A stretch of 64,000 bases of DNA from Halomonas sp. 328 (lineage in GTDB: Bacteria > Pseudomonadota > Gammaproteobacteria > Pseudomonadales > Halomonadaceae). Below the pieces are notes generated by a model, which saw only the letters and a program-made list of their open reading frames with translations, searched no databases and had not been told where the DNA came from. Positions 10,309-18,041 of the stretch are shown piece by piece. Positions within the stretch are counted from its first letter, which is position 1, and each line of letters begins with the position of its first letter. Location of the stretch: the NCBI RefSeq assembly GCF_015645095.1, contig NZ_JADOTW010000008.1:1-64000 (forward strand). The letters are read 5' to 3'. A program made the position numbers and the translations under genes.

Positions 10309-11361
10309 ATGTTCGATCATCCCGATTTCGACCACCATGAACAGGTGGTCTACGGCTGTGACGAGGCCAGCGGCCTCAAGGCGATCATCGCCATCCACAA
10401 CACCCACCTGGGCCCCGCCCTGGGCGGCCTGCGCGTCTTCCCCTACGCCAGCGACGACGAGGCCCTGAGCGATGTGCTGCGCCTCTCCCGCGGCATGAGC
10501 TACAAGTCGGCCCTGGCCGGCCTGCCCCTGGGTGGTGGCAAGGCGGTCATCATCGCCGATCCCAGGCGCGACAAGACCCCGGAGCTGATGCGCGCCATGG
10601 GGCGGCTGGTGGAACGCCTGGGCGGACGCTATATCACCGCCGAGGACTCCGGCACCGGCGAGACGGACATGCAGTGGATCGCCGAGGAGACCGCTTATGT
10701 CACCGGCCTGCGCCGCAGCGCAGGAGAGTCCGGCGATCCCTCGCCCTTTACCGCCCTGGGGGTCTTTCATGGCCTGCGGGCGGCGGTGCGTCACGGCCTG
10801 GGACGTGACGATCTCGAGGGGGTGAGCGTCGCCATCCAGGGCGTCGGCAGCGTGGGGGCTCACCTGGCTCGCCGGCTCAAGGCGGCCGGCGCCCAGCTGG
10901 TGATCAGCGATATCGATGAGGGTGCCGTGGCGCGGCTCGCCGAGGAACTAGGCGCCGCGACACTGCCCCCCGAGGCCATCCTCGATGCCGAGGTGGATGT
11001 CTTCGCCCCCTGTGCCCTGGGAGGGGCCATCGACGAGGCCGCCTGCCGGCGCCTCAAGGCCAGGGTGGTGGCGGGGGCCGCCAATAACCAGCTGGCCACC
11101 CCCGCCGCCGGCGAGGCCCTGCAGCGTCGCGGCATCCTTTATGCGCCAGACTATGTAACCAATGCCGGCGGCGTGATTGAGGTGGCCTGGCAACGCCGCA
11201 GCGACTACGACCGCCAGGCGGTGCTGGCCCAGGTGGAACGGATCGGCACCACCCTGGAGACGATCTTCGAGCGTGCCAAGCGGGAGGGCAAGCGCCCCGA
11301 GCAGGTCGCCGACCGGCTGGCCGAGGAGCGCTTCCGCCCCGGCCAGCCGCGGGCCGCCTGA
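10309..11361 (+). CDS. Leucine dehydrogenase-type amino-acid dehydrogenase
   Basis: This Glu/Leu/Phe/Val dehydrogenase of 350 aa oxidatively deaminates a branched-chain amino acid with NAD+. The substrate loop GPALGGLRVFPY and the catalytic lysine segments MSYKSALAGLPLGGGKAVI match the leucine-dehydrogenase subfamily. The Rossmann motif is IQGVGSVGAHLARRL. The length is that of LeuDH, shorter than glutamate dehydrogenase. AAGGGA precedes the ATG. It stands alone on the plus strand and ends in a strong hairpin shared with the convergent yihY gene. Substrate (Leu, Val or Phe) is inferred. Confidence 0.87.
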   Translation: MFDHPDFDHHEQVVYGCDEASGLKAIIAIHNTHLGPALGGLRVFPYASDDEALSDVLRLSRGMSYKSALAGLPLGGGKAVIIADPRRDKTPELMRAMGRLVERLGGRYITAEDSGTGETDMQWIAEETAYVTGLRRSAGESGDPSPFTALGVFHGLRAAVRHGLGRDDLEGVSVAIQGVGSVGAHLARRLKAAGAQLVISDIDEGAVARLAEELGAATLPPEAILDAEVDVFAPCALGGAIDEAACRRLKARVVAGAANNQLATPAAGEALQRRGILYAPDYVTNAGGVIEVAWQRRSDYDRQAVLAQVERIGTTLETIFERAKREGKRPEQVADRLAEERFRPGQPRAA

Positions 11362-11386
11362 GGCGGCTCGACACCGTCCAGACGAG

Positions 11387-11415
11387 CGAGGCCGCGCCCC
11401 TGGGGCGCGGCCTCG
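11387..11415. terminator. Bidirectional hairpin between leucine dehydrogenase and yihY
   Basis: A 14-bp inverted repeat (CGAGGCCGCGCCCC and its complement around position 11401) lies in the short gap between converging genes. There is no T-run, so termination is inferred from location and stem strength. Confidence 0.65.
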
Positions 11416-11434
11416 ACAGTTCAGGCGGACGGCT

Positions 11435-12337
11435 TCACTCCAGCAGTTCCCGCTTGACCACCACGGCGGTATTGCGCGGGATGATCGGCTTGTCGCGGGC
11501 CAGTAGATGGCACTTGGTAAAGGCCGCACCGTAGAGAAGGATCAGCGATGAGTAATAAACCCACAGCAGAATGACCACCACGGAGCCGGCGGCGCCATAG
11601 GTGGAGGCCGTGGCGGTATAGGCCAGGTAGCTGGCGATGCCATAACGCCCCAGGGCAAAGAGCAGCGCCGTGACCACCGCACCGACCAGGACGTCCCGCC
11701 AGCTCAGCACCACGTCCGGCAGCACCTTGAAGATGGTGGCGAAGAGCGCCGCGATCATCGCCAGGGAGACCAGGAACTCGGCGCTGCCGGCCAGCAGTCC
11801 CACCGCCGGCACCAGGTTCTCGGCCTGCCCGAGCAGGCTCTTCACCATGACCCCGAAGACCAGCGACACCAGCAGGATAAAACCGATGGCCAGCACGATG
11901 GTCAGCGACAGCACCCGGTTCTTGATGAACACCAGCAGGCTATTGCTGCTGGGCTTGGCGGTCACCCCCCAGAGGGTATTGAGGGAGAACTGCATCTGGG
12001 CGAAGACGGTGGTCGCCCCCACCAGCAGGGCACCAAACCCCAACAGGGTCGGCAAGAGCCCCGACTCCTCGATCCGTGACTGAGCCACCGCCTGCTCGAT
12101 GGCCACGGCGGCGTCATGTCCCATGGTCTCCTGCAGCTGGGCGACGATCTGCCCCTGGGCGGCGTCCTCACCCAGCACCACCCCGATCACGGTAACCGCG
12201 ATAATCACCGTGGGGGCCAGCGAGAAGAGCGTATAGAAGGCCAGTGAACCGGCATAGCTGAAGGCATTGCGCTCCAGCCACAGGCGAATGGCGTCATGCA
12301 CGACGCGCCACCAGAAGACCACCGTTTCCTTGATCAC
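11435..12337 (-). CDS. YihY/BrkB-family inner-membrane protein
   Basis: This 300-aa polytopic protein belongs to the YihY/virulence factor BrkB family; it was once annotated as RNase BN, which is not supported by biochemistry. It begins after AAGGAG at a GTG (12337). About six hydrophobic helices are visible, including the family segment SYAGSLAFYTLFSLAPTVI near residues 27-45 and YGAAGSVVVILLWVYYSSLILLYGAAFT near the C-terminus. No molecular role is established. It is convergent with the dehydrogenase and divergent from the nadM-type gene. Confidence 0.9.
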   Translation of the reverse strand: MIKETVVFWWRVVHDAIRLWLERNAFSYAGSLAFYTLFSLAPTVIIAVTVIGVVLGEDAAQGQIVAQLQETMGHDAAVAIEQAVAQSRIEESGLLPTLLGFGALLVGATTVFAQMQFSLNTLWGVTAKPSSNSLLVFIKNRVLSLTIVLAIGFILLVSLVFGVMVKSLLGQAENLVPAVGLLAGSAEFLVSLAMIAALFATIFKVLPDVVLSWRDVLVGAVVTALLFALGRYGIASYLAYTATASTYGAAGSVVVILLWVYYSSLILLYGAAFTKCHLLARDKPIIPRNTAVVVKRELLE

Positions 12338-12483
12338 ACCCCACTCCTTTAGCTTTAGCTTGGCCTAGGCGCCCAGCATATCCCAAGGCAACGCGAGATG
12401 CCGAACGTTCTCCCCACGCGCACGGTTGCCGCTCCCCGGCGGGCTCTCCATAATAGGCGCCACCGACCCTGGCGGAGTGCCCC

Positions 12484-13569
12484 ATGCCCCCTACCCCTTC
12501 CGGGTACGATTTCGATTGCCTGGTCTTTATCGGCCGCTTCCAACCTCCCCACCTCGGCCACCTGGCGGTGATTCACGAGGCCCTGAAGCGGGCCCGGCAG
12601 GTCATCGTGCTGGTGGGCTCGGCCTGGCAGGCGCGTTCCCTGCGCAACCCCTGGCGCTTCGAGGAGCGTCACGACCTGCTGCGCAGCTGCTTCGATGCCG
12701 AGGAGAACGCCCGCCTGGAGATCGCCCCCCTGCTGGACGCCCTCTACAACGACGATGTCTGGGTCCGGGACGTACAGCGCAAGGTGCGGGATATCGCCAG
12801 CCCGAGCCACGGCAAGCTACCACGTATCGGCCTGATCGGCGCCAGTCGCGGCCAATCCAGCTACTATCTGACGCTGTTTCCCCAGTGGGAGTCGGTCAGC
12901 GTGCCCCTGGTGGAGGGGATCGCCGCCACCCAGATCCGCGGGCGACTGTTCCGTTCCGCCTCCTCCGCCGCCGATTACCTCTCCACCGGTGCCCATCACG
13001 ACCTGCCCCCCCGGGTGCACCACGCCCTGGAAACGTTCGTGGAGCAGTCGGAGGCCTTCCAGCGGTTGCTCGAGGAGCAGCGGCTGCTCGACCAGTACCG
13101 CAAGGCCTGGGAGCAGGCGCCCTACCCACCGATCTTCGTCACCGTCAATGCGGTCGTGGTGCAGTCCGGACATGTGCTGCTGGTGCGGCGCGGCGCGGCA
13201 CCGGGCAAGGGGCTACTGGCCCTGCCCGGGGGCTTTATCAACCCCCATGAGCGCTTGCTGGATGCCTGCCTGCGGGAACTGCGGGAACGGGTGCGCCTCA
13301 AGGTCCCGGAGCCGGTGCTCAAGGGCTCGCTACGGGGCCAGCGCCTCTTCGACGAGCCCCACCGCAGCTGGCGGGGCCGCACCCTGGCCGAGGCCTTCTA
13401 TTTCGCCCTGCGCCCCGAGCAGCAACTGCCCCAGCTCAAGCCCGCCAAGGGCGGCGAGCAGGCACGCTGGGTGGCCCTGGCCGACCTGGAGCCGGAGACC
13501 CTGTTCGAGGATCACTTCTTTATCATCCAGAACTTCCTGGGCCTGCCGGCGGATTTCGGTACCCCCTGA
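12484..13569 (+). CDS. Bifunctional NMN adenylyltransferase / Nudix-domain protein
   Basis: Residues 1-190 form a NadM-type nicotinamide-mononucleotide adenylyltransferase, shown by the nucleotidyl-transferase motif [10 protein letters not shown] (17-26) and the ATQIRGR segment near 148. This activity makes NAD+ from NMN. Residues 215-361 form a Nudix domain with box GGF...[13 protein letters not shown] at 248-267. The box keeps E255, R263, E264 and E267, but the following Glu and Gly are Arg (268, 270), so hydrolase activity may be altered. Fused NadM-Nudix proteins are known in cyanobacteria and Francisella; ADP-ribose is the usual Nudix substrate. GGAGTGCCCC precedes the ATG. Confidence 0.9.
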   Translation: MPPTPSGYDFDCLVFIGRFQPPHLGHLAVIHEALKRARQVIVLVGSAWQARSLRNPWRFEERHDLLRSCFDAEENARLEIAPLLDALYNDDVWVRDVQRKVRDIASPSHGKLPRIGLIGASRGQSSYYLTLFPQWESVSVPLVEGIAATQIRGRLFRSASSAADYLSTGAHHDLPPRVHHALETFVEQSEAFQRLLEEQRLLDQYRKAWEQAPYPPIFVTVNAVVVQSGHVLLVRRGAAPGKGLLALPGGFINPHERLLDACLRELRERVRLKVPEPVLKGSLRGQRLFDEPHRSWRGRTLAEAFYFALRPEQQLPQLKPAKGGEQARWVALADLEPETLFEDHFFIIQNFLGLPADFGTP

Positions 13570-13578
13570 GTGCGTCGA

Positions 13579-13596
13579 GGGCGCCCCAAGGCGCCC
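13579..13596. terminator. Hairpin between converging nadM-type and LysR genes
   Basis: A GGGCGCC-CCAA-GGCGCCC stem-loop lies in the 38-bp gap between two converging stops. It is short and has no strong T-run on either strand. Confidence 0.5.
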
Positions 13597-13607
13597 CCGT
13601 CAATGTC

Positions 13608-14525
13608 TCAGCCTTGCAGGAAGTCCCGCGGCAGCTTCATCATCTGCCGCCATAGCTTCTCGACGCCGGGCTTGTGTACCAGGGAACAGCGATAGAGCCG
13701 GATTTCCAGGGGCACGTCCCAGGCGCTATCCCCGGCCCGCACCAGGCGCCCGCTGGCCAGCTCCTCGCGGATACAGAAATCGGGAATCCAGGCCATCCCC
13801 ACCCCTTGCATCACCATGCCCTTGAGGCCTTCCGCCATGGCGGTCTCGTAGACGGTGCGCAGGCGCAGGCGCAGCGGGTCGTTCTTGAGCAGCATGCGCA
13901 CGCTGCGCCCCAGGAAGGCGCCCTGGGTATAGGAGAGATAGGGAATCGACGCCTCCCCCTCCAGGGGGAAGCGCGGATCGCCATCGGCGTCGGGCAGGCA
14001 GACCGGAATCATCTTCACCTGGCCGATGGAGAAGGAGGGAAAGACCTTGGCGTCCAGCTGCATGGTGGCATAGGGGTCGTAGTACCCCAGCATCAGGTCG
14101 CAGTTGCCCTCCCGCAGCACATGGATCGCCTCGCCCATGTTCATGGCCACCAGCCGGGTGGGCAATTCGCCGGTGCCCTGCTGCAGCCGCGAGATCCACT
14201 GCGGATAGAAGGTCAGGGCCAGGGAGTGGGCGGCAACGATGTCCAGGGCCTCGTTGGCCATGGAGACGCCGCGCAGATGGCCCAGGCACTCGTTGAGCTG
14301 CTCCACCAGGTGGCGCGCCGTGACCAGGAACAGTTGTCCCTCCGGGGTCAGGCCCACCGGGGTGGTGGAGCGATCGACGAGGGTCACCCCCACTGCCTGC
14401 TCCAGGGAACGGATGCGCCGGCTGAAGGCGGGCTGGGTCACATGGCGCTGACGCGCCGAGGCCGAGAAACTGCGGGTATTGGCCAGGGCGACGAAGTCTT
14501 CCAGCCATTTGGTTTCGAGGTTCAC
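13608..14525 (-). CDS. LysR-family transcriptional regulator
   Basis: The protein has an N-terminal winged helix-turn-helix (about residues 5-62, LEDFVALANTRSFSASARQRHVTQPAFSRRIRSLE), followed by a periplasmic-binding-like effector domain. I choose the second of two adjacent GTG codons, at 14525, because GGGAG lies five bases before it; a longer ATG start has no such site. The effector and targets are unknown: neither neighbour is a divergent metabolic operon that would reveal them. The inserted 141-bp repeat lies immediately upstream at 14562-14702, so its promoter must lie in or beyond that element. Confidence 0.9.
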   Translation of the reverse strand: MNLETKWLEDFVALANTRSFSASARQRHVTQPAFSRRIRSLEQAVGVTLVDRSTTPVGLTPEGQLFLVTARHLVEQLNECLGHLRGVSMANEALDIVAAHSLALTFYPQWISRLQQGTGELPTRLVAMNMGEAIHVLREGNCDLMLGYYDPYATMQLDAKVFPSFSIGQVKMIPVCLPDADGDPRFPLEGEASIPYLSYTQGAFLGRSVRMLLKNDPLRLRLRTVYETAMAEGLKGMVMQGVGMAWIPDFCIREELASGRLVRAGDSAWDVPLEIRLYRCSLVHKPGVEKLWRQMMKLPRDFLQG

Positions 14526-14561
14526 CACGACTCCCGATGGGTAACAGGACAACCGGCATTA

Positions 14562-14702
14562 GGCCATGTCCGAAAACTGGCTGCGCTCGGCCATACGGCG
14601 TTAAAAATCGGCTCAAAGTACTCATTTACACCGCGTAAACTCCGTCTTTTCGCCGATTTTTGCCTTGTCTGACCTTCGCTCGCCGACTTTTCAGACAAAG
14701 CC
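14562..14702 (-). repeat. MITE-like 141-bp element, copy A
   Basis: This is a non-coding element with imperfect terminal inverted repeats: one end reads GGCCATGTCCGAAAACTGG and the complement of the other GGCTTTGTCTGAAAAGTCGG. Inside are further inverted repeats (CAAAAATCGGC with GCCGATTTTT, and TTTAC-GCGGT-GTAAA), so the whole unit could fold into a long hairpin. TA flanks both ends (14560-14561 and 14703-14704), as a TA target duplication would. It is about 91% identical to copy B at 41463-41602, in opposite orientation. No transposase is present in the window. Confidence 0.85.
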
Positions 14703-14798
14703 TAGGCCGCACCGAAGCGGGTAATTTAGCGGTAAGTCGATAACAGGCCAAGGGCCGGGGTCGGCTTTTCGCAAACCACCCGCCCAGGGCCGCAGGTT

Positions 14799-16217
14799 TC
14801 ACTGGATCGGCGACATCAGATAGGCGGCCCGGGAGATCAGCTTGCGCCACAGGGCACGCCCCTCGATCTCGTCATAACCGACCCGCCGGCAGGCGGCGAA
14901 GTCCTGCTCCAGCATCAGGCGCACCTCGGCGGCGAAGCGGCGATCCGGCACGAAGGCGGTAATCTCGAAATTGAGCCGGAAGGAGCGGTTGTCGAGATTG
15001 ACGGTGCCCACGCTGGCACTGTGATCGTCGATCAGCATCACCTTCTGATGCAGGAACCCCGGCTGGTAGCGGTAGACCTTGACCCCCGCCTTGAGCATGT
15101 CCGGCAGGAAGGAGAAGGCCGAGAGGAAGACCAGCAGGTGGTCGGGGCGCTCGGGGATCATGATACGCACGTCCACCCCGCGCATGGCGGCCAGCCGCAG
15201 GGCATCCTGGACGCCCTGGTCCGGGACGAAATAGGGGCTGGTGACCCAGAGTCGCTCCTCGGCGCTATGAATCGCCTGCTGCACCAGCAGGCTGGCGGTG
15301 TCCTGGCGATCCGCCGGGCCGGAGGGCACGATCACCACGTTCTGGCACTCCTCGCAGGTGCTGCGCGGCTCCCACTCCAGGCTCAGCACCTCGCCGGTGG
15401 CCCAGTGCCAGTCTTCCCAGAAGGCTTCCTGGAGGCCCAGCACGCTGGGGCCCTCCAACGTCAGGTGAGTGTCCCGCCAGGCCCCGTGCTTGGCACTCTG
15501 CCCCAGGTACTCCACCCCCACGTTGAAGCCGCCCAGCCAGCCCTGCTGGCCATCCACCACCAGGATCTTGCGGTGATTGCGGAAGTTGAGCTGGAAGCGG
15601 TGCCGCCATCCTCGGGAAGAGTTGAAGGCGCTGACATGCACGCCCGCCTCGGCCAGGTCCTTCAGGTAGCCGTCGCCGAGCTTGTGACTGCCGATCTCGT
15701 CATAGAGGAAATAGACCCGCACCCCGCGCTCTGCGGCGCGCTCCAGGCGACGCCTCAACTCGTGCCCCAGGGCATCGTTGCGGACGATAAAGAACTGCAC
15801 CAGCAGATACTCCTCCGCCGCCTCGATGCCGGCGAAAAGACTCTCGAAGGTGGCCTCGCCATCGACCAGCAACTGGGTGCGATTGCCGCTGGTCAGCGGC
15901 ATCATGGCGAGCTGTTCCACGGCGCGGATATCCCCGTGGCCGGGGTCGGCCCGATAGGGCTCCAGGCGCTCCCGATAGCCGATCAGCACCCGGCGCAGTA
16001 CGGTGTCCCGCTCGCCCCGGGCGGAGACGTAGCCATAGAAGCGCGGACGGCCGAAGACCCAGTAAGCGGGCAGGGCCACGTAGGGAAAGGTGATCAGGGA
16101 GATGATCCAGGCCACGGCGCCCTGGGAGGTGCGACTGGACATAAGGGCGAGTAGCGCCGACAGGATCCCCAGCACATGCACCAGGAAGATTCCCAGCCCC
16201 AGTAACCAGGCGGTCAT
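14799..16217 (-). CDS. cls: Cardiolipin synthase (phospholipase D superfamily)
   Basis: This enzyme condenses phosphatidylglycerol (or PG with another phospholipid) to cardiolipin at the inner membrane. The start at 16217 follows AGAAGGAG with 6-base spacing and gives 472 aa. Two N-terminal transmembrane helices (about 3-28 and 36-60, WIISLITFPYVALPAYWVFG) are typical of ClsA-type enzymes. Two HKD motifs are intact: HRKILVVDGQQGWLGG and HQKVMLIDDHSASVG. Membrane lipid adjustment is relevant to osmotic stress, but that link is inference. Confidence 0.95.
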   Translation of the reverse strand: MTAWLLGLGIFLVHVLGILSALLALMSSRTSQGAVAWIISLITFPYVALPAYWVFGRPRFYGYVSARGERDTVLRRVLIGYRERLEPYRADPGHGDIRAVEQLAMMPLTSGNRTQLLVDGEATFESLFAGIEAAEEYLLVQFFIVRNDALGHELRRRLERAAERGVRVYFLYDEIGSHKLGDGYLKDLAEAGVHVSAFNSSRGWRHRFQLNFRNHRKILVVDGQQGWLGGFNVGVEYLGQSAKHGAWRDTHLTLEGPSVLGLQEAFWEDWHWATGEVLSLEWEPRSTCEECQNVVIVPSGPADRQDTASLLVQQAIHSAEERLWVTSPYFVPDQGVQDALRLAAMRGVDVRIMIPERPDHLLVFLSAFSFLPDMLKAGVKVYRYQPGFLHQKVMLIDDHSASVGTVNLDNRSFRLNFEITAFVPDRRFAAEVRLMLEQDFAACRRVGYDEIEGRALWRKLISRAAYLMSPIQ

Positions 16218-16324
16218 GAGCGACTCCTTCTGCAAGACAGCGGCGGCCCCGCCGGCCCGGCATCATGCTCGCCGGGGCCGACGGGGCCACCCAAGACTAC
16301 CAGAATGAGCGGTAGCGTATCGCC

Positions 16325-17836
16325 TCAGGAAACAACCTTCTCGGCGATGATCTCCTTCCACTTGGCGGGACCGGTCTGGTGCACCGAGGTGCCCTGGCTG
16401 TCCACCGCCACGGTGACCGGCATGTCCTCCACCTCGAACTCGTAGATGGCTTCCATGCCCAGGTCCTCGAAGCCCACCACCCGGGACTGCTTGATGGCCT
16501 GGGCCACCAGGTAGGCGGCGCCGCCCACCGCCATCAGGTAGACCGCCCGATTGTCGCGGATCGCCTCGATGGCCGCCGGGCCGCGCTCGGCCTTGCCGAC
16601 CATGCCCAGCAGACCGGTCTCCTCGAGCATGGTGCGGGTGAACTTGTCCATGCGGGTCGCGGTGGTGGGACCGGCCGGGCCGACCACCTCGTCACCCACC
16701 GGATCCACCGGCCCCACGTAGTAGATAAAGCGCCCTTTCAGGTCCACCGGCAGGGATTCGCCCTTGCCGATCATGTCGACCATGCGCTTGTGGGCGGCGT
16801 CGCGGCCGGTGAGCAGCTTGCCGTTGAGCAGCAGGGTGTCGCCGGGCTGCCAGCTCTGTACCTCCTCCGGGGTCACCTCGTCCAGGTTGACGCGCTTGAC
16901 GTTGCCGCCGGCCTCCCGGGTGATCTCCGGCCAGTCTTCCAGCTTCGGCGCCGGCAGGGCCGCGGGGCCGGAGCCGTCCAGGGTGAAGTGGGCGTGACGG
17001 GTCGCGGCGCAGTTGGGGATGATCGCCACCGGCTTGTTGGCGGCGTGGGTCGGGTAGTCCTTGACCTTGATATCGAGCACCGTGGTCAGCCCGCCCAGGC
17101 CCTGGGCGCCGATGCCGCTGCGGTTGACCTTGTCGAACAGCTCCAGGCGCAGCTCCTCGGCGCGGTTGGAGGCACCGCGGGCCTGCAGTTCCTGGATATC
17201 GATGGGATCGAGCAGCGCCTCCTTGGCGATCTCCATGGCCTTCTCGGCGGTGCCGCCGATACCGATGCCGAGCATGCCGGGCGGGCACCAGCCGGCGCCC
17301 ATCTTGGGCAGCTGCTCCAGCACCCAGTCGACCACGTTGTCGGAGGGGTTGAGCATGGCAAACTTGGACTTGGCCTCGCTGCCGCCGCCCTTGGCGGCCA
17401 CATGCACCTCGACGGTGTCGCCGGGGACGAGCTTGTGGTGGATGATCGCCGGGGTGTTATCGCCGGTGTTCTTACGGGCCCCGTCCGGGTCGGCCAGCAC
17501 CGAGGCGCGCAGCACGTTGTCGGGGAGCTGGTAGGCGCGGCGCACCCCCTCGTTGATCATGTCATCGAGGCTCATCTCGGCGTCCCACTGGACGTTCATG
17601 CCCACATGCACGAAGACGGTGACGATGCCGGTGTCCTGGCAGATCGGGCGATGGCCCAGGGCACACATCCGCGAGTTGATCAGGATCTGGGCGATGGCAT
17701 CCTTGGCCGCCGGGTTCTCCTCCCGCTGGTAGGCTTCATGCATGGCATCGATGAAGTCCTTGGGGTGGTAGTAGGAGATGTACTGGAGGGCGTCGGCCAC
17801 GCTCTGGATCAGGTCATCCTGGCGGATCACGGTCAT
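16325..17836 (-). CDS. fumA: Fumarate hydratase, class I (iron-sulfur)
   Basis: This is the oxygen-sensitive [4Fe-4S] fumarase that interconverts fumarate and malate in the TCA cycle. The ATG at 17836 follows AAGGAG and gives 503 aa, the size of single-chain class I fumarases. Likely cluster-ligating cysteines are in CALGHRPICQDTG, GAGWCPPGMLGIGIGG and IPNCAATRHAHF. The C-terminal beta domain follows (RMDKFTRTMLEETGLLGMVGK). Symbol fumA is by family; the E. coli FumA/FumB distinction cannot be made here. Confidence 0.94.
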   Translation of the reverse strand: MTVIRQDDLIQSVADALQYISYYHPKDFIDAMHEAYQREENPAAKDAIAQILINSRMCALGHRPICQDTGIVTVFVHVGMNVQWDAEMSLDDMINEGVRRAYQLPDNVLRASVLADPDGARKNTGDNTPAIIHHKLVPGDTVEVHVAAKGGGSEAKSKFAMLNPSDNVVDWVLEQLPKMGAGWCPPGMLGIGIGGTAEKAMEIAKEALLDPIDIQELQARGASNRAEELRLELFDKVNRSGIGAQGLGGLTTVLDIKVKDYPTHAANKPVAIIPNCAATRHAHFTLDGSGPAALPAPKLEDWPEITREAGGNVKRVNLDEVTPEEVQSWQPGDTLLLNGKLLTGRDAAHKRMVDMIGKGESLPVDLKGRFIYYVGPVDPVGDEVVGPAGPTTATRMDKFTRTMLEETGLLGMVGKAERGPAAIEAIRDNRAVYLMAVGGAAYLVAQAIKQSRVVGFEDLGMEAIYEFEVEDMPVTVAVDSQGTSVHQTGPAKWKEIIAEKVVS

Positions 17837-17980
17837 TAGGAGGAACTCCTTGGCTAGTCGGGTCGTGCCCATGGCCGTCGAGTCGCGAGCCATTAGGCGG
17901 CGAAGAGTATACCCGATCCCCCCTGCTCACGGTACGGCCTACCCCCAAGGTTGCATGTGCCCCCTTCAAGCGCAGGGGAG

Positions 17981-17995
17981 ATAACGGTATAAATT
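17981..17995. repeat. GATAACGGTATAA motif, copy 1
   Basis: First of three exact copies of the 13-mer GATAACGGTATAA in this window, all in the same orientation and all shortly downstream of a minus-strand gene. It lies 47 bp past the uvrB stop and about 145 bp before the fumarase start. Confidence 0.6.
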
Positions 17996-18005
17996 TCGTA
18001 CCTCC

Positions 18006-18031
18006 CCCTGTCCCGGCTCGCCGGGACAGGG
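18006..18031. terminator. uvrB terminator hairpin
   Basis: A perfect 11-bp stem CCCTGTCCCGG with loop CTCG lies 11 bp past the uvrB stop. On the minus strand it is followed by GAGGTACGAAATTT rather than a clean T-run, so efficiency is uncertain. Confidence 0.65.
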
Positions 18032-18041
18032 AGCGCAAGCA

